The translations under genes and the position numbers were made by a program. From the NCBI GenBank assembly GCA_963971575.1, contig OZ020612.1:31971916-32035915 (forward strand): DNA of 64,000 nt, written 5' to 3'. This DNA comes from Liopterus haemorrhoidalis. Its lineage: Eukaryota > Arthropoda > Insecta > Coleoptera > Dytiscidae. Positions 1-10,490 of this stretch are shown one piece after another. The notes under the pieces were generated by a model, which did not search any database, was not told the origin of the DNA, and worked only from the letters and a program-made list of their open reading frames with translations. Positions within the stretch are counted from its first letter, which is position 1. Each line of letters opens with the position of its first letter.

Positions 1-419
1 CGATTTTTTTAATCAAAGATGCACTATAACAAAATTGTGGTACAATTTCAATTATTTTTTTAAATTTTTATTAAATAAAATGGATATAATATATAAATTT
101 AAATGAAACTTAACCTTAAATATTCAAACCGCTGACAAAGGAGGTTATTAAATTAGAGCGAGAAAGAGAGATGTGACAGCGCAGACGCAAACTTAAGAAC
201 GTAAAAATTGCTGCTTTAGTTTGCTTAATAGGGGAACCAGTGTTGCCAATCAAACCCTGGGGCCTGTCGGCTTCTTCAAAGGCCTGCGCTACTTTATATA
301 CGTATAATATAGTGACTTTATCCTATCCGAGCTTTATCCGAGCATTGTAAAAGCGATTTTTTGACTTAATACGGGGAATAGCGTTTCCGAGCTTTATCCC
401 ACGATTGTAAGAGCGGCCC
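1..419. other. No gene seen; AT-rich sequence with a short internal duplication
   Basis: I see no supported coding region. A phrase containing 'ccgagctttatcc' followed by 'attgtaa gagcg' occurs twice about 60 bases apart near 325-415, a small local duplication. No termini of a mobile element were recognised. Confidence 0.4.
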
Positions 420-632
420 TTAACAGCATATAATATATCTTTTTAAAAATGTCCGATTGTGTTTACTAAATTTTATGTCTGCAATTAATGCTTTGTGTGC
501 AAGCACTCTCTGTCGGCTGCGATATTGCACTCTTCTGGTGTCTTCCACAACTGATAACCTGTAGATATCTTTAATTTGGTCTGTCCATCTCTTTAAATAA
601 TGACCACGCTGTCTCACACCTACTATATTACC
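420..632 (-). pseudogene. C-terminal tail fragment of a non-LTR retrotransposon polyprotein
   Basis: The last ~70 codons of a minus-strand open frame (stop at 420) read G-x-x-x-G-x-R-x-R-G near the start, then W-x-x-x-I-x-x-I, and finish with an R-x-x-A-H-K-A-L-I-A-D-I-like end. This spacing resembles the C-terminal tail found downstream of the reverse transcriptase in many RTE-like and related LINEs (G..G.R.RG....W...I, then a basic 'R..A.MIANI' segment). The frame upstream of 632 does not continue recognisable LINE protein, so I take this as a truncated remnant and not a 140-residue gene. Assignment rests on pattern only; the clade is uncertain. Confidence 0.4.
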
Positions 633-1189
633 TTGTATCAATTGGCGTAATATATAACTACAATATAAAGCTATTCGTAAAAGAAATGGCACTAGAACGC
701 ATTTTTTATAAGTAAAAATTATACTTTGAACCATTAAGCAATAAACCATCGCACAGAATTTAAAGTCAACACAAAATGAGTTTAATATATTACAATCATG
801 CTTAGTCGAGGCCCCTTGACACATATCGGTCACATATCGCAATTTAGATAAAGAATATTTTTATCTGCACTTAAGAGAGGGACGTCATTTCATACTTAAT
901 TGAAATCGACTTTTCGGTACGTACTTTGATTAATTAGACTAATTATTTTCGTTAATAATTAACGAAAGTGCTTCTAGCGAAACGTTCCCTTTTAATTTAT
1001 TAAAACGTACATTGCTAATTATGCGTAACTGAATAAAATTAAACTGTACAATTTTTTAAATAAAAGTGATTTAAAGAAATTTTAATTAAATATTTATGCA
1101 AATATATGATCCTATTTTCTAACAAAATTAATGGAATGTAAGCTCTATGTACTGGGTTATTGTTAGCTCAATACAAAAAAAATTGAAAA

Positions 1190-1252
1190 AGCTCATGTTC
1201 AGCAGTGGATGAATTTGGTTGGTGAATGATGATGATGATGATGATGATGATG
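1190..1252 (+). repeat. LINE 3' terminus remnant with (GAT)n microsatellite
   Basis: The phrase 'cagcagtggatgaatttgg' runs directly into about nine GAT/ATG repeats (1226-1252). Many arthropod RTE-like LINEs end in a 'cagcagtgga..' motif followed by a GAT-rich microsatellite, so this is probably the 3' end of a degraded insertion. No coding sequence survives upstream. Confidence 0.4.
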
Positions 1253-1899
1253 AACCTGTATGATGTGATTAACACTTTAAGAAATCTCATGTTATTTGTG
1301 TTATAATACCAATCCTTAACATTACTGAAGAGTTATGCCAACTTGCAACATCGAACCAGTAGTATGCCGCAACAAATATCATCCAGGTATCAATACTTGC
1401 ATTCTAGTCTATATTCAAAGGTGTAACATGGCTATCAAGAGCGATTACATATAGTTTACTTTCATTCTTCTTATGGAGCTACTCAATATCTATTAAAAAG
1501 TTTAGAGACTTGAAGTATCGAGTACTAACTCCTACTTACTTATATCACACAAACTAGATTCAGTAATACTATATGGCATATTTCTTAAACATGTGCAAAA
1601 ATGCCCTTTTCGCATCCACAACAAAGTTTGCGATAGTTATATTACACAGACTGATTGATATGTTAGTTAGATTAACCAATAATCAAATATAGCATGAGGA
1701 AAATAAAGATTAAATTTGCCTGGAGCATAGTGTAAGATCAATAATGTAAGATAAATTTGTGAAGCGTTAATGAAAAAGCACAGAACTACTTCAATAATTA
1801 AATTATAGATGTTCGAAATCAAGAACACCTCACCTTAATTCTCATAGAAAGAAAAGGAAATAAAACAAAAGTTTTAATGTTGATGCATTCAGTAATGTA
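1253..1899. other. No feature recognised
   Basis: AT-rich sequence without a supported open frame, tandem array or element terminus. It ends at the outer arm of the foldback element beginning at about 1901. Confidence 0.4.
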
Positions 1900-1900
1900 A

Positions 1901-2630
1901 TGGTTGGTTCATATACGGAACAAGAATAAGGAATAGGAAATAAGAATAGTACACAAGATATTAAAACATGGCTGCGCCGTATATCGGTTTATGTAAGAAT
2001 CAAATTTAACTTAAACATAAGAATAGTTGGTAACATTTAACATTTTATTCTTATTCCAAGAATAAAGCTGCATTCAGAGCTCAGTAAATTAACACCCTGT
2101 GCGTTATGGATAGTTTTTAAACGAGAGCAATTGGTATGATCGGACAAGCTCGTACTATATCGCTCAACAGTAGTATAGCAACGACAAAGCACGAGCATGT
2201 CCGATCATACCAAATGACCTCGTTTAAAAATTATCCATAGCGTACAACGTGTTGATTTACAGAGCTCTGAATGCAGCTTAAGAGACGAGAAGCATGCGTA
2301 CAACGGTCAAAATGTCGGCCGTAATAAAATTTGTTCAACAGCTGTTTTCCAACTGTGATCAGAAGGTTGGAAACAACAATATAATGTGTGAAACACAAGC
2401 ATATAAATTTACAAAATCTTCTGAATCCATTTTACTGAACACGAATTTTTTTTAAAGGTTATATTAAACATAACAACCTGTCAAACGACAACCGTTAAAC
2501 ACAGGCCAACGCAAGTACGAAGGTGCAGCGACGAAATGTTATGTCCGATATAAACGGTTTCATGTTTTTTATTCTTGTGTACTATTCTTATTTCCCATTC
2601 CATATTCTTGTTCCGTATATAAACCAACCA
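1901..2630. mobile_element. Foldback-type element with ~90-bp outer terminal inverted repeats
   Basis: The left end (about 1901-1985) begins TGGTTGGTTCATATACGGAA and the right end (about 2541-2630) is its reverse complement with a few mismatches; both arms share the runs 'gaacaagaat' and 'aataagaatagtacacaaga'. The ~730-bp span has no transposase frame and contains a second, inner hairpin (2065-2279). It is non-autonomous. I could not fix a target-site duplication, so the superfamily is open. Confidence 0.65.
2065..2279. repeat. Inner long hairpin (~88-bp arms), nested MITE-like inverted repeat
   Basis: Left arm 2065-2152 starts AAGCTGCATTCAGAGCTC; right arm about 2190-2279 ends GAGCTCTGAATGCAGCTT. 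The arms continue to match inward through the 'gttatggatag' and 'ttggtatgatcggacaagct' segments with scattered mismatches, leaving a loop of about 40 bases. It lies inside the foldback element at 1901-2630 and is most simply a second MITE nested in it. Confidence 0.65.
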
Positions 2631-2632
2631 TA

Positions 2633-3018
2633 ACTAAAACAAATGTCATTTACATAATTACTCCAGGAAGAGTAATTCGATTTGTAAATGCTTTGCCCAC
2701 CAGAGAGGCATGTGACGTCACAAGCGCAGAATTCAAAATTCTTGCAATCGTTACGTTGCTAAGCAACAAATTATTTATTGTAATATTGCCGTATTTTCGT
2801 CTTAACGCGCAGACAACAGAAATGATATAACCGGTCAAAAGGGCTTTCATATTATAAGGCCTCTAAACAGAATTTTACCTTATTTACCTTATGCACCAAC
2901 TAAGCAACGGGCACTTATTATTTATTTTATTTTTTATAGAAATTTAGTTTACCAATCAAATATTTATTAACAAATATTCTTACTAATACAACAATGCGAT
3001 TTATACAATATAACAATA
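2633..3018. other. No feature recognised
   Basis: A 66-codon minus-strand frame crosses this stretch, but it has no recognisable motif and I treat it as chance. The stretch abuts the CTAG end of the Helitron at 3019. Confidence 0.35.
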
Positions 3019-3559
3019 CTAGTGCACCTGTTGCCAACTGTGTTGGCAAACAAATCATTACCTTAATGTGGATCTTGCTCGACAACTCAGACTTTTTTCT
3101 CTAGCCATACGCCTAACTTCATCCAATTCAAATTGAATCAACTCTTCGCCCATTATTAAAAACTGGACAAATAATGAGCATTATTCCGAATTATTAATTC
3201 ATTAACTTTTTAAGATGGGAAAACGATTCATTTTCACTCAGTGCATTATATTTATAATGTTAAAACTAAAAATGATTTGAGACGTTAAATTTAAAATATA
3301 TTTATTAAAATAAATTTTCCATTTTCTTATATAATATAAAAATACGCACACGGAAAAAACGCACACGGATTAATACGCACACGGAAAAAAGCACACATGA
3401 AAAAATACACACTCGGCAAAAAGGGCACACGGAAAAAAGCGTACTTACACTATATCTCAAATCAGGGGGTAGATTTACAATATCCCACTGAACACTGCGC
3501 ATGCGTCACACACACGTCATTTGTTCAATATACAGAGATTCTAAACAGGTGGGACTGTG

Positions 3560-4120
3560 CAGAACAATTAAAACACAATTTATTTTTAGGTGGTTTATAA
3601 AAAAATAAAAAATAAACAGTTATCAACCATAACCTAAGATAGTGCTTTTAAGATGAATCACTGTCCCTGGCCCTGCACAGAACAGTTAAAATACAATTTA
3701 TTTTTAGGTGGTTTATAAAAAAAAAAAAAAACAGTTATCAACCATAACCTAAGATAGTGCTTTTAAGGTGAATCACTGTCCCTAGCCCTGTACAGAACAG
3801 TTAAAATACAATTTATTTTTAGGTGACTTATAAAAAAGTAAAATAAACAGTTATCAACCATAACCTAAGATAGTGCTTTTAAGGTGAATCACTGTCCCTA
3901 GCCCTGCACAGAACAGTTAAAATACAATTTATTCTTAGGTGGTTTATAAAAAAAAAAAAAAACAGTTATCAACCATAACCTAAGATAGTGCTTTTAAGGT
4001 GAATCACTGTCCCTAGCCCTGCACAGAACAGTTAAAATACAATTTATTTTTAGGTGGTTTATAAAAAATAAAAATAAAAAAAACAGTTATCAACCATAAC
4101 CTAAGATAGTGCTTTTAAGG
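3560..4120. repeat. ~119-bp minisatellite, about five units, inside the Helitron
   Basis: Units carry the phrases 'aacctaagatagtgctttta', 'ctgtccctagccctgcacag' and 'aatttatttttaggtgg'. The last phrase recurs near 3570, 3688, 3807, 3925 and 4037. The same array is present in the sister copies with five units (34330-34870) and about four units (36990-37420), so unit number varies between copies. Confidence 0.85.
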
Positions 4121-4273
4121 TAGGGTGACCATCCGTCCCGGTGTCCCGAAAACTGTTCTCGGGACGCCCGATTTTTTTTTTTTTTTTGCTATTCACTTTA
4201 AATTTGTGGAGGTGAGAGGACCTTTTTTTTTTCCTGTATCCCGGTTTCCCTTCAGTAAAATCTGGTCACCCTA
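4121..4273. mobile_element. hAT-type MITE with 8-bp target-site duplication
   Basis: Terminal inverted repeats are TAGGGTGACCA and TGGTCACCCTA. The flanks carry a perfect 8-bp duplication TTTTAAGG, and intact minisatellite units carry that octamer once, so the pre-insertion site is visible. An 8-bp duplication is the hAT hallmark. It contains a T-rich run and no coding sequence. Orthologous insertions lie at 34162-34321 and 37425-37575 with the same octamer, so it entered the Helitron before that family amplified. Confidence 0.75.
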
Positions 4274-4377
4274 TTTTAAGGTGAATCTAACCTAAACTAA
4301 AAGGTAAATGATATTTTAATGTGATAAATAAACAGAAACCATTGTTTTAGAGCCACTGATAATTCTTGAATTATTTA

Positions 4378-5045
4378 TACAATGTTCCATTACTCGACGA
4401 AAGTAACCGCGGTTGAAGTTTCCCGTTCCGAAAGTGTACGACATTAACCTTTTCAGGAAAATTGTTAGGTTTCGGAACGCGGTTACTGAAAATTTTGGTT
4501 ACTTTTTTGTAACCAAACTAACCGTGGAAATATCGCGGTTAGTGTGGTTATTTCCTCCCACTACAAACTTCAGATCTAATGTAAACTACAAAAGGCGGGA
4601 ATTTCAAAACAATTACAATAAGGCGAGAGTTAAGTGGAGGGAATTAATCGTTTCTTTGTAGTGCAAGTAGTAAATTATAATATTATTTTACTATAGTCTA
4701 TAATTAAAACAGTAAGAATGAGTGTAGGTAATTGATTTTTAGTAACATTGATCGATGACGTGAAAAATAATATCGGGAAAAATCATCGATGTTGTTATAT
4801 AATGTACCATTGTAAACAAGTACTAATAAAACAAATATTTTTATTAATAAGTTTGTAAGAGAATATCTATAACCTATAACGTGCATTAAATGACAGTTCA
4901 GTTGTCTGTTTTATCAACTGTGAGGTGTGACTACCGTTTCGTAACTAAAACGCGTTTTCAGGTAACCACTGGGTAACCACAACTTACCATGACTTTACCG
5001 TAACCGCGACCGCGGTAGTTAGGTGTACAGTTACGGAACATAGTA
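4378..5045. mobile_element. 668-bp TIR element with TTA target-site duplication
   Basis: The ends are TACAATGTTCC and GGAACATAGTA (imperfect inverted repeats), and both ends have further 'taaccgcgg'-type motifs. The flanking TTA is duplicated (4375-4377 and 5046-5048). The sister Helitrons at 36450-38316 and 33459-35416 show the empty site with one TTA. A 3-bp TWA duplication fits PIF/Harbinger. A small open frame (4413-4661) has no recognisable domain. The element's right part recurs at 10491-10701 because of the large duplication, not as a second insertion. Confidence 0.6.
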
Positions 5046-8000
5046 TTAGTGTAGTCGTTATGTGCTGCCATCTGTATAGAGTTTGCAGTGGGATATTGTA
5101 AATCTTGTCCTATAAATCGTAGAAATAAAAAAATAATAAAGCATTGAAAAAATAATAATAAAGAAAAAAAATTCACATTTTTCTTACTTTCATCAAAACC
5201 AAATATTTTTTAAAATAATTATTTTTCTGCTAATAATAATTTTAATCAAAAATGTCGAATATCACGGAAGGATAACGTTTTTCTGTGTTTTGTTTCGTAA
5301 AAAAACCGATCCGTGTATTTCACAACAAAATTAATAATTGTGAAGTGATTTTTTAATGAAAAACACAACTGTCATTTTTACTAATTTAATGTCAACACTC
5401 AAAACAAAAATTCACAGCACACTACTGTCCAATACATAAACAATAATTTCTTACAATTCTATCAATTATTATAAAAAGTGTGAATATTCACTATTATTGC
5501 ATCTTATAATAATTATAAAAAGTGTTCGTAGAAAATTCACTATTATTGCATCAACAATATATTTTAAACAATTTTGACATAAATAATTAACATATGCGCG
5601 CCTCTATCGGGGAATTAAGAAACGACCGGTCGAACATACCGAACATACGAACATACAAACAGGCGTATTATATTATAGGATTATTAATGATGATAATGTA
5701 AATTAGATAATAAACAAAGTTAAAAATGAATTATTTATTATCTTTATTTTCATCTTAGGGTTTTGTAGATATGACCACCGAAACACCCTTACAACATCAC
5801 TCATGTTCTGTCTGTCTGTCTGCCAGTGTGTACATTAGAAATTGTAGCCAAACGGCTAAACATAGAAAATTGAAATTTGGCATGCTTTGATCCAGAAAAA
5901 TACATAGAGTTAAAAAAAACATATCACGAGGTAAATATAAACAAATATGTAGTAATAAAAAAATATATTGTTTTAAATGTTATGGGGTATTAAATGAAAT
6001 CTCTTAATGCGTCGATAAACAAACAAATTTTTATTTTTGAAAAATCTTTTTTTTTATCGAATTTCAACAAAAATATGTCAAAGAACTTTTATCCCCTAGC
6101 AACGATTATAAATTCTAAGTAATGTACATTGATCTAAACCAGAAACGTACAAGAGGAATTTTTAATCAGATTTCGTTTTTGGAAAATATTGCAGTTTTTG
6201 TTTTTTTTTTTTGACAAAATTAATTTTTTTTTTTTTTAATAATGGCTAAATAATGGCTAATAATGTTATGGATTTTTTGTATTTGTATCTAAGGTAGTGT
6301 GAGACGGCATTGAAATTTTATGATTATTCTTCAAATAAAACTAGACGCTAATTTTAAATGGAAGGATATTTTTTATTAGGTAAAAGTAGATATTTTAATT
6401 AATTGGTATAGTTCATTTCTTTTGTTAGTCGGTTACTTAGTTAAAATTTATGGCGCACAGCAACAAAGGCTATTTGCGCCTAACGCAGCCCATCTCTTTG
6501 GTTAGTCGGAACTAAACGGAAGTATATTTTTGAAAAGTTGTAACGCAAATCGAGCTTGCCTAGGTTATTTGATGTTTCATGTTGGCATTTATTATAAAGT
6601 GAAAATTATTATAAAAAAACAGCTGTGGCCAGCACAGGACCGACCGCCATCATAAAGTACTTGTTTAATTTATGCTACTTTATCAAAAAATGTCTCAAAC
6701 AAAAGTTGTTAGTTATTGTTTGTATAGCAATTTTTGTTAAATAAATTTTTTCGAAATATTTCTCTGTTGTGTAAATTCCATTTCTAGTTAACCGATTTTG
6801 ACCAAAAGTTGATCAACTCGTGCCATTGATGTCAAAAGCTTAAATATGAAGTTTCATAAAAATCCTTTTAGCCGAATTTGCTCTGCACGTGTACACAGAC
6901 CGACAGACATCATGCTAAAAATAGTCAAAACGTTATGTAGAGACCTCAATTCGTGGAGATCCATCGAAATCTCGAAATGTAAAAATCGGTATGATCACAA
7001 TACCTCCCTTATATATGTTGGTGGTCGGTAAAAATAGAATATAAAATTAGTATTTTTGAGAAATATAAGTATGATTTACAAAAGTTTAAACAAAACGGCC
7101 AAAAGCTCGATTCATCCGATAAAAGTTACTAAATTTCAAAATCTAGTTTCGCTTAAACTTTGGAATAGACTATATATAGGTTTTTATGTTTTAGTCGAGA
7201 AGGAACTTTCAGCATAAAGTTATATTATAATATTATTACCCATGAGCACTTTAAAAACAAATACCTGATATTTGCCGTGTATTCATTATAATAATATTCG
7301 TAATATATATGTAATAAAATATACATATATGAAATAAAATATACATATATGTAATATACGTATATATTGTGATGTTATTTTATTAGCTTGTCAGTACCAA
7401 GAAACTGTTTCAGTCAGCTGCTGCCTCTTAAAATATTATTATAGCGTAAAATGCAGTACCCTGTGACAAGTATTCATAAATGTAGATTTAACGATACGGT
7501 TTTAGAAGTGATAAATTGCCAGTACTAGCATACGGAAATATGTTGGGTCATTGACAGTCTCGAAAACTCATTCAATATTTGAAATATAAAATATATTAAT
7601 AAACTTCCACATAATATACCTACCTACAGACTTGTTTTATGTAATTATTGTTAACATGATCAATTAGTTTCATCTTCTTTACTGTAACTCAGTGGCGCAC
7701 CCAGCCAATGGTCCTCAGCAAAATTTTAGTCTACATATACAATAAATTTATTTAACAGTACATTTGTGCTCCGCGGTAAAAAATTAAATATTTTACTGGT
7801 CCGTGGTATGTTTTCGGTTGAGAAACATTGTTTTATAGAACACTCGCAACAGACCATGGAAAATCACCATAAGTTGGTTTCTTATGGTAGCATATGTTTT
7901 TTTAAAAGACATTTTATAATTTAGAGGTTATGAGTGCATATTTTAACATGTGGTCTAAAACAGGGATGGGCAAGATCCGGTACGCGGGCCAGTTCCGGCC

Positions 8001-9026
8001 CTCGAAAGTCCGAAATCCATCCTGCGGTCTTTATCAAAATATGTATAATGAAACATCACTCCATAAAAAGTATTTATTAAAAGTTGCATTATTAATTTGC
8101 TTCTTAGTATAAATAAAATAAAATTAGGCTTGCCTTCTCAATTCAATTTCATCATATTTCTGTTTACGGTTGTATAACTAGCTGGAGTACCCATACTTTT
8201 TTGTAATGTAGATATATTTTTTCTGTAACGCAAATGATAAGTGAGATATTTCAATTTCAAATAGAACACAAAATAAATTATTCTTTATTCTAAATCAATC
8301 TCTTGTATATATTTTTAATGTTGAGTAAATAATAAGTGAGATACTTCGTTTATAGGTAGCTCTCCCCATAGTTTCCAAATATATAGGTATCTTAATAAAA
8401 ACTGCATTGAAAAGAAAAAAAAAAAATGTTTCCTCACACACATTTTTGATTTAAGTAAATAATAAGTGAGACATTTCAAGATTTTAGTTTTAGGGTGGGG
8501 AGTATTATTTGGGGAGTTACGGGGGAAAACAAATATTTATCCAATTGAAATAATTTATACAACAGAAAAGATTTGATTTCTTATCATAAACAATTTTAGT
8601 TATATACGTTTTTGTTGTTGTCAATAATAAGGGAGATATTTCAATAGTTTTGCTTTAGAGTCTCCTCCACATAACTCCCCAAATATTGAGAGTGTCCTGA
8701 CTATAAATATTTTTTGTTACACATATGTGTCTGTTAAGTCAATAATAAGGGAGATATTTTAAGTTTTTTAATAAACAGTTTTAACCCCAAAACACTAAAA
8801 TAAATATTTTGAGATGCTGTTTAGCTTATATCCGAATCCTGATTTTTACTCTATCATCATAGCAAATTGCCTTTTTTGCGTGAATCTCGAACAGACAGAC
8901 AGACAGACAAAGATTGATTTTTTTTTTAAATCTCAAATTTTATTAATCTAGATGGTACAAATGTGTTTGTTATATTAAGCGGATTTTTTTTTTTTTCAAT
9001 AAATTAATTGTAGTTTTTTCTTCTTT
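4835..9026. repeat. Large near-identical direct duplication, copy 1
   Basis: This ~4.19-kb block matches 10491-14681 with only scattered substitutions and small indels (offset 5656 at the left, 5660 at the right). The left boundary is inside the TIR element at 4378-5045, so the copy was not made by transposition of that element or of the Helitron. The right boundary coincides with the 200-N gap, so its true extent is unknown. It could be a real segmental duplication or unmerged haplotypes placed in tandem by scaffolding. Confidence 0.85.
5681..9026. repeat. Dispersed repeat R2 (long, non-coding)
   Basis: R2 contains 'gggttttgtagatatgacca', a GTCT microsatellite, 'gccaaacggctaaacatag' and, further on, 'gaccgaccgccatcataaag' and 'ggacctcaattcgtggagat'-like phrases. 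Other copies: 11343-14681 (duplication), 38317-39188 (truncated), a diverged copy at about 16190-18345 and a weaker one at about 54520-54995. Open frames inside are short and I see no protein domain. It lies directly upstream of the Helitron TC end in copies 1, 2 and 3. Confidence 0.7.
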
Positions 9027-9226
9027 NNNNNNNNNNNNNNNNNNNNNNNNNNNNNNNNNNNNNNNNNNNNNNNNNNNNNNNNNNNNNNNNNNNNNNNNNN
9101 NNNNNNNNNNNNNNNNNNNNNNNNNNNNNNNNNNNNNNNNNNNNNNNNNNNNNNNNNNNNNNNNNNNNNNNNNNNNNNNNNNNNNNNNNNNNNNNNNNNN
9201 NNNNNNNNNNNNNNNNNNNNNNNNNN
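9027..9226. other. Assembly gap, 200 N
   Basis: Exactly 200 N, a round number typical of scaffolding placeholders. It starts exactly where the first copy of the 4.2-kb duplication stops being visible. Confidence 0.98.
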
Positions 9227-9390
9227 CCTAGTTGTAATTTAAATTGGTGGAATTAGACAGGGCATCAGCTTTTATTTTATTTACCAAATTTACCATAAAG
9301 ATGAGCGCTCGATGTGTAATAAGTGTATTTGTGAAAACTGGCTGAAAGTCTTTGTGTCTAGGCCACAATAAAATAGAATAGAATAGAACG
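9227..9390 (+). repeat. Possible LINE 3' end with AATAG-type tail
   Basis: A 'gtctaggccacaataaa' phrase is followed by three 'atagaa/tagaa' repeats at about 9370-9389, resembling a LINE 3' tail. No coding region is left, so the call is tentative. Confidence 0.25.
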
Positions 9391-10134
9391 CTAGGCGTGT
9401 GAAAACGCCAACTGAAATTCTTAATTTAGTTTCAAAATTTTAAAACATGTTAAAATGTATCTTATTTTCTTACATATTCTGTGCTGACGGTCGGTTTTGT
9501 GGTGGTCATAGCTTTTTATTTTGCCAAATTGGTATTCTGTTAAATATATTTATGACTAATGTCAAAAATAGAATTTTTTTCTTCAAATGTTCCATTTATT
9601 TACAATAAACATCGACTTGTATGTAGTGCCTTTGTTGATTTTTTAATATTAGACATTTTAGAACACATTTGCAGATGGCAGCAATCGTTATATTTCATTT
9701 ATGATTGTTAAGAACATAATTATATTCCTCTTTATCAATTTTAACATTGTTTTAATGTAATAATTATGCTACGATTACTCAACACGGATTCTAGCAATGT
9801 ACTAAATTACTAAATTGTACAAATAATTTTAAGATTTCTTGAAAAACACTTTTTATGTTTTTGGACATAAATACTCCACATGATTGGTTAAGTGTTATAT
9901 TTCCAGGTATTTTGTCCATCAATTATTGTCCACTTTCTTCTAACTACGTGTTAAATCCACTGTGAACGTCTGTCTCTACTGTTAGTTTTCGTCGACTATA
10001 GGCTGTTTCAAATTAATTGAACGTGCCACTTCGTTAAAATGTTTCATTTGCCGCTTATATTTTATAAAATATTGGCACGATAATACGTGCGACGGCTCAA
10101 ATTTGACCTGCATTCTGAATTATCATTATATATA
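9391..10134. other. No feature recognised
   Basis: AT-rich spacer between the gap and a small TIR element. I see no open frame or array that I can support. Confidence 0.35.
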
Positions 10135-10316
10135 CAGTCTATTCCAAACGATTTTGCGGAACTAACCGGAATTTTCATTTTTGTAAGTTATCATTAGCTA
10201 TTTTTTTTATATATTGAAGTTGGATTTTCCTGAACAAAATGATCAAAAACTTCAATCAATCGGTAAAAGTAACTAGAATTGAAAATCTAGTTCCGCCTAA
10301 ACCAAAGGAATAGAAT
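10135..10316. mobile_element. Small MITE with TCTATTCC-type ends
   Basis: The left end carries CAGTCTATTCCAAACG..GCGGAACTA and the right end is the inverse, TAGTTCCGCCTAAACCAAAG followed by GGAATAGA. The ~180-bp element is flanked by TA-rich sequence. A second end of the same family abuts it at 10322-10360 in opposite orientation. A related end, 'ggaatagacta', occurs in R2 near 7170 and 12826. Confidence 0.45.
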
Positions 10317-10360
10317 TTATAGGCCGTTTCTTTGGTTTAAGCAGAACTAGATTTTCAAAT
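10277..10360. repeat. 34-bp-arm hairpin formed by two abutting MITE ends
   Basis: Arms 10277-10310 and 10327-10360 are inverted copies (core 'gaaaatctagtt' ... 'aactagattttc') with three or four mismatches and a 16-base loop. The arrangement fits two MITE termini of one family facing each other. Confidence 0.55.
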
Positions 10361-10490
10361 CGGATATATTCAAATTGTAATTATTTATGGCATTAGCTAA
10401 CCTGTTTACTATGATGAATATAAAACCTATTTCTAGTAGCTTTTTAATTACGTTACTTTCTCGTATTTAGAAGTTTTCACTGGCCAATCA

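Larger units (their letters stand above)
3019..5680 (-). mobile_element. Non-autonomous Helitron, family 1, copy 1 (with a 668-bp insertion)
   Basis: Read on the minus strand the element starts TCCTATAATATAATACGCC (at 5680) and ends CTAG (3019-3022). Just inside the CTAG is a hairpin, TTGCCAAC-aca-GTTGGCAA, followed by about a dozen bases. An A precedes the TC and a T follows the CTAG, as expected for Helitron insertion between A and T. There is no Rep/helicase gene. Inside are a 16-bp-type minisatellite (about 3345-3445), five ~119-bp tandem units (about 3560-4120), a hAT-type MITE (4121-4273) and a TIR element (4378-5045). Without that last insertion it is about 1.99 kb, close to the copy at 33459-35416. 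Confidence 0.75.

Noticed and set aside
420..842. 140-codon minus-strand frame as a complete gene
   Set aside because: Only the last ~70 codons resemble a known pattern (LINE tail); the N-terminal half is Cys/Phe-rich low-information sequence.
4958..5176. 72-codon minus-strand frame duplicated at 10614-10832 as a conserved gene
   Set aside because: It is conserved only because it lies in the recent 4.2-kb duplication, and it spans a junction between a TIR element and a Helitron.
6846..7031. 61-codon frame present in both duplicated copies
   Set aside because: In the diverged R2 copy at 18140-18340 the same sequence has indels that break the frame, so it is not maintained as protein.
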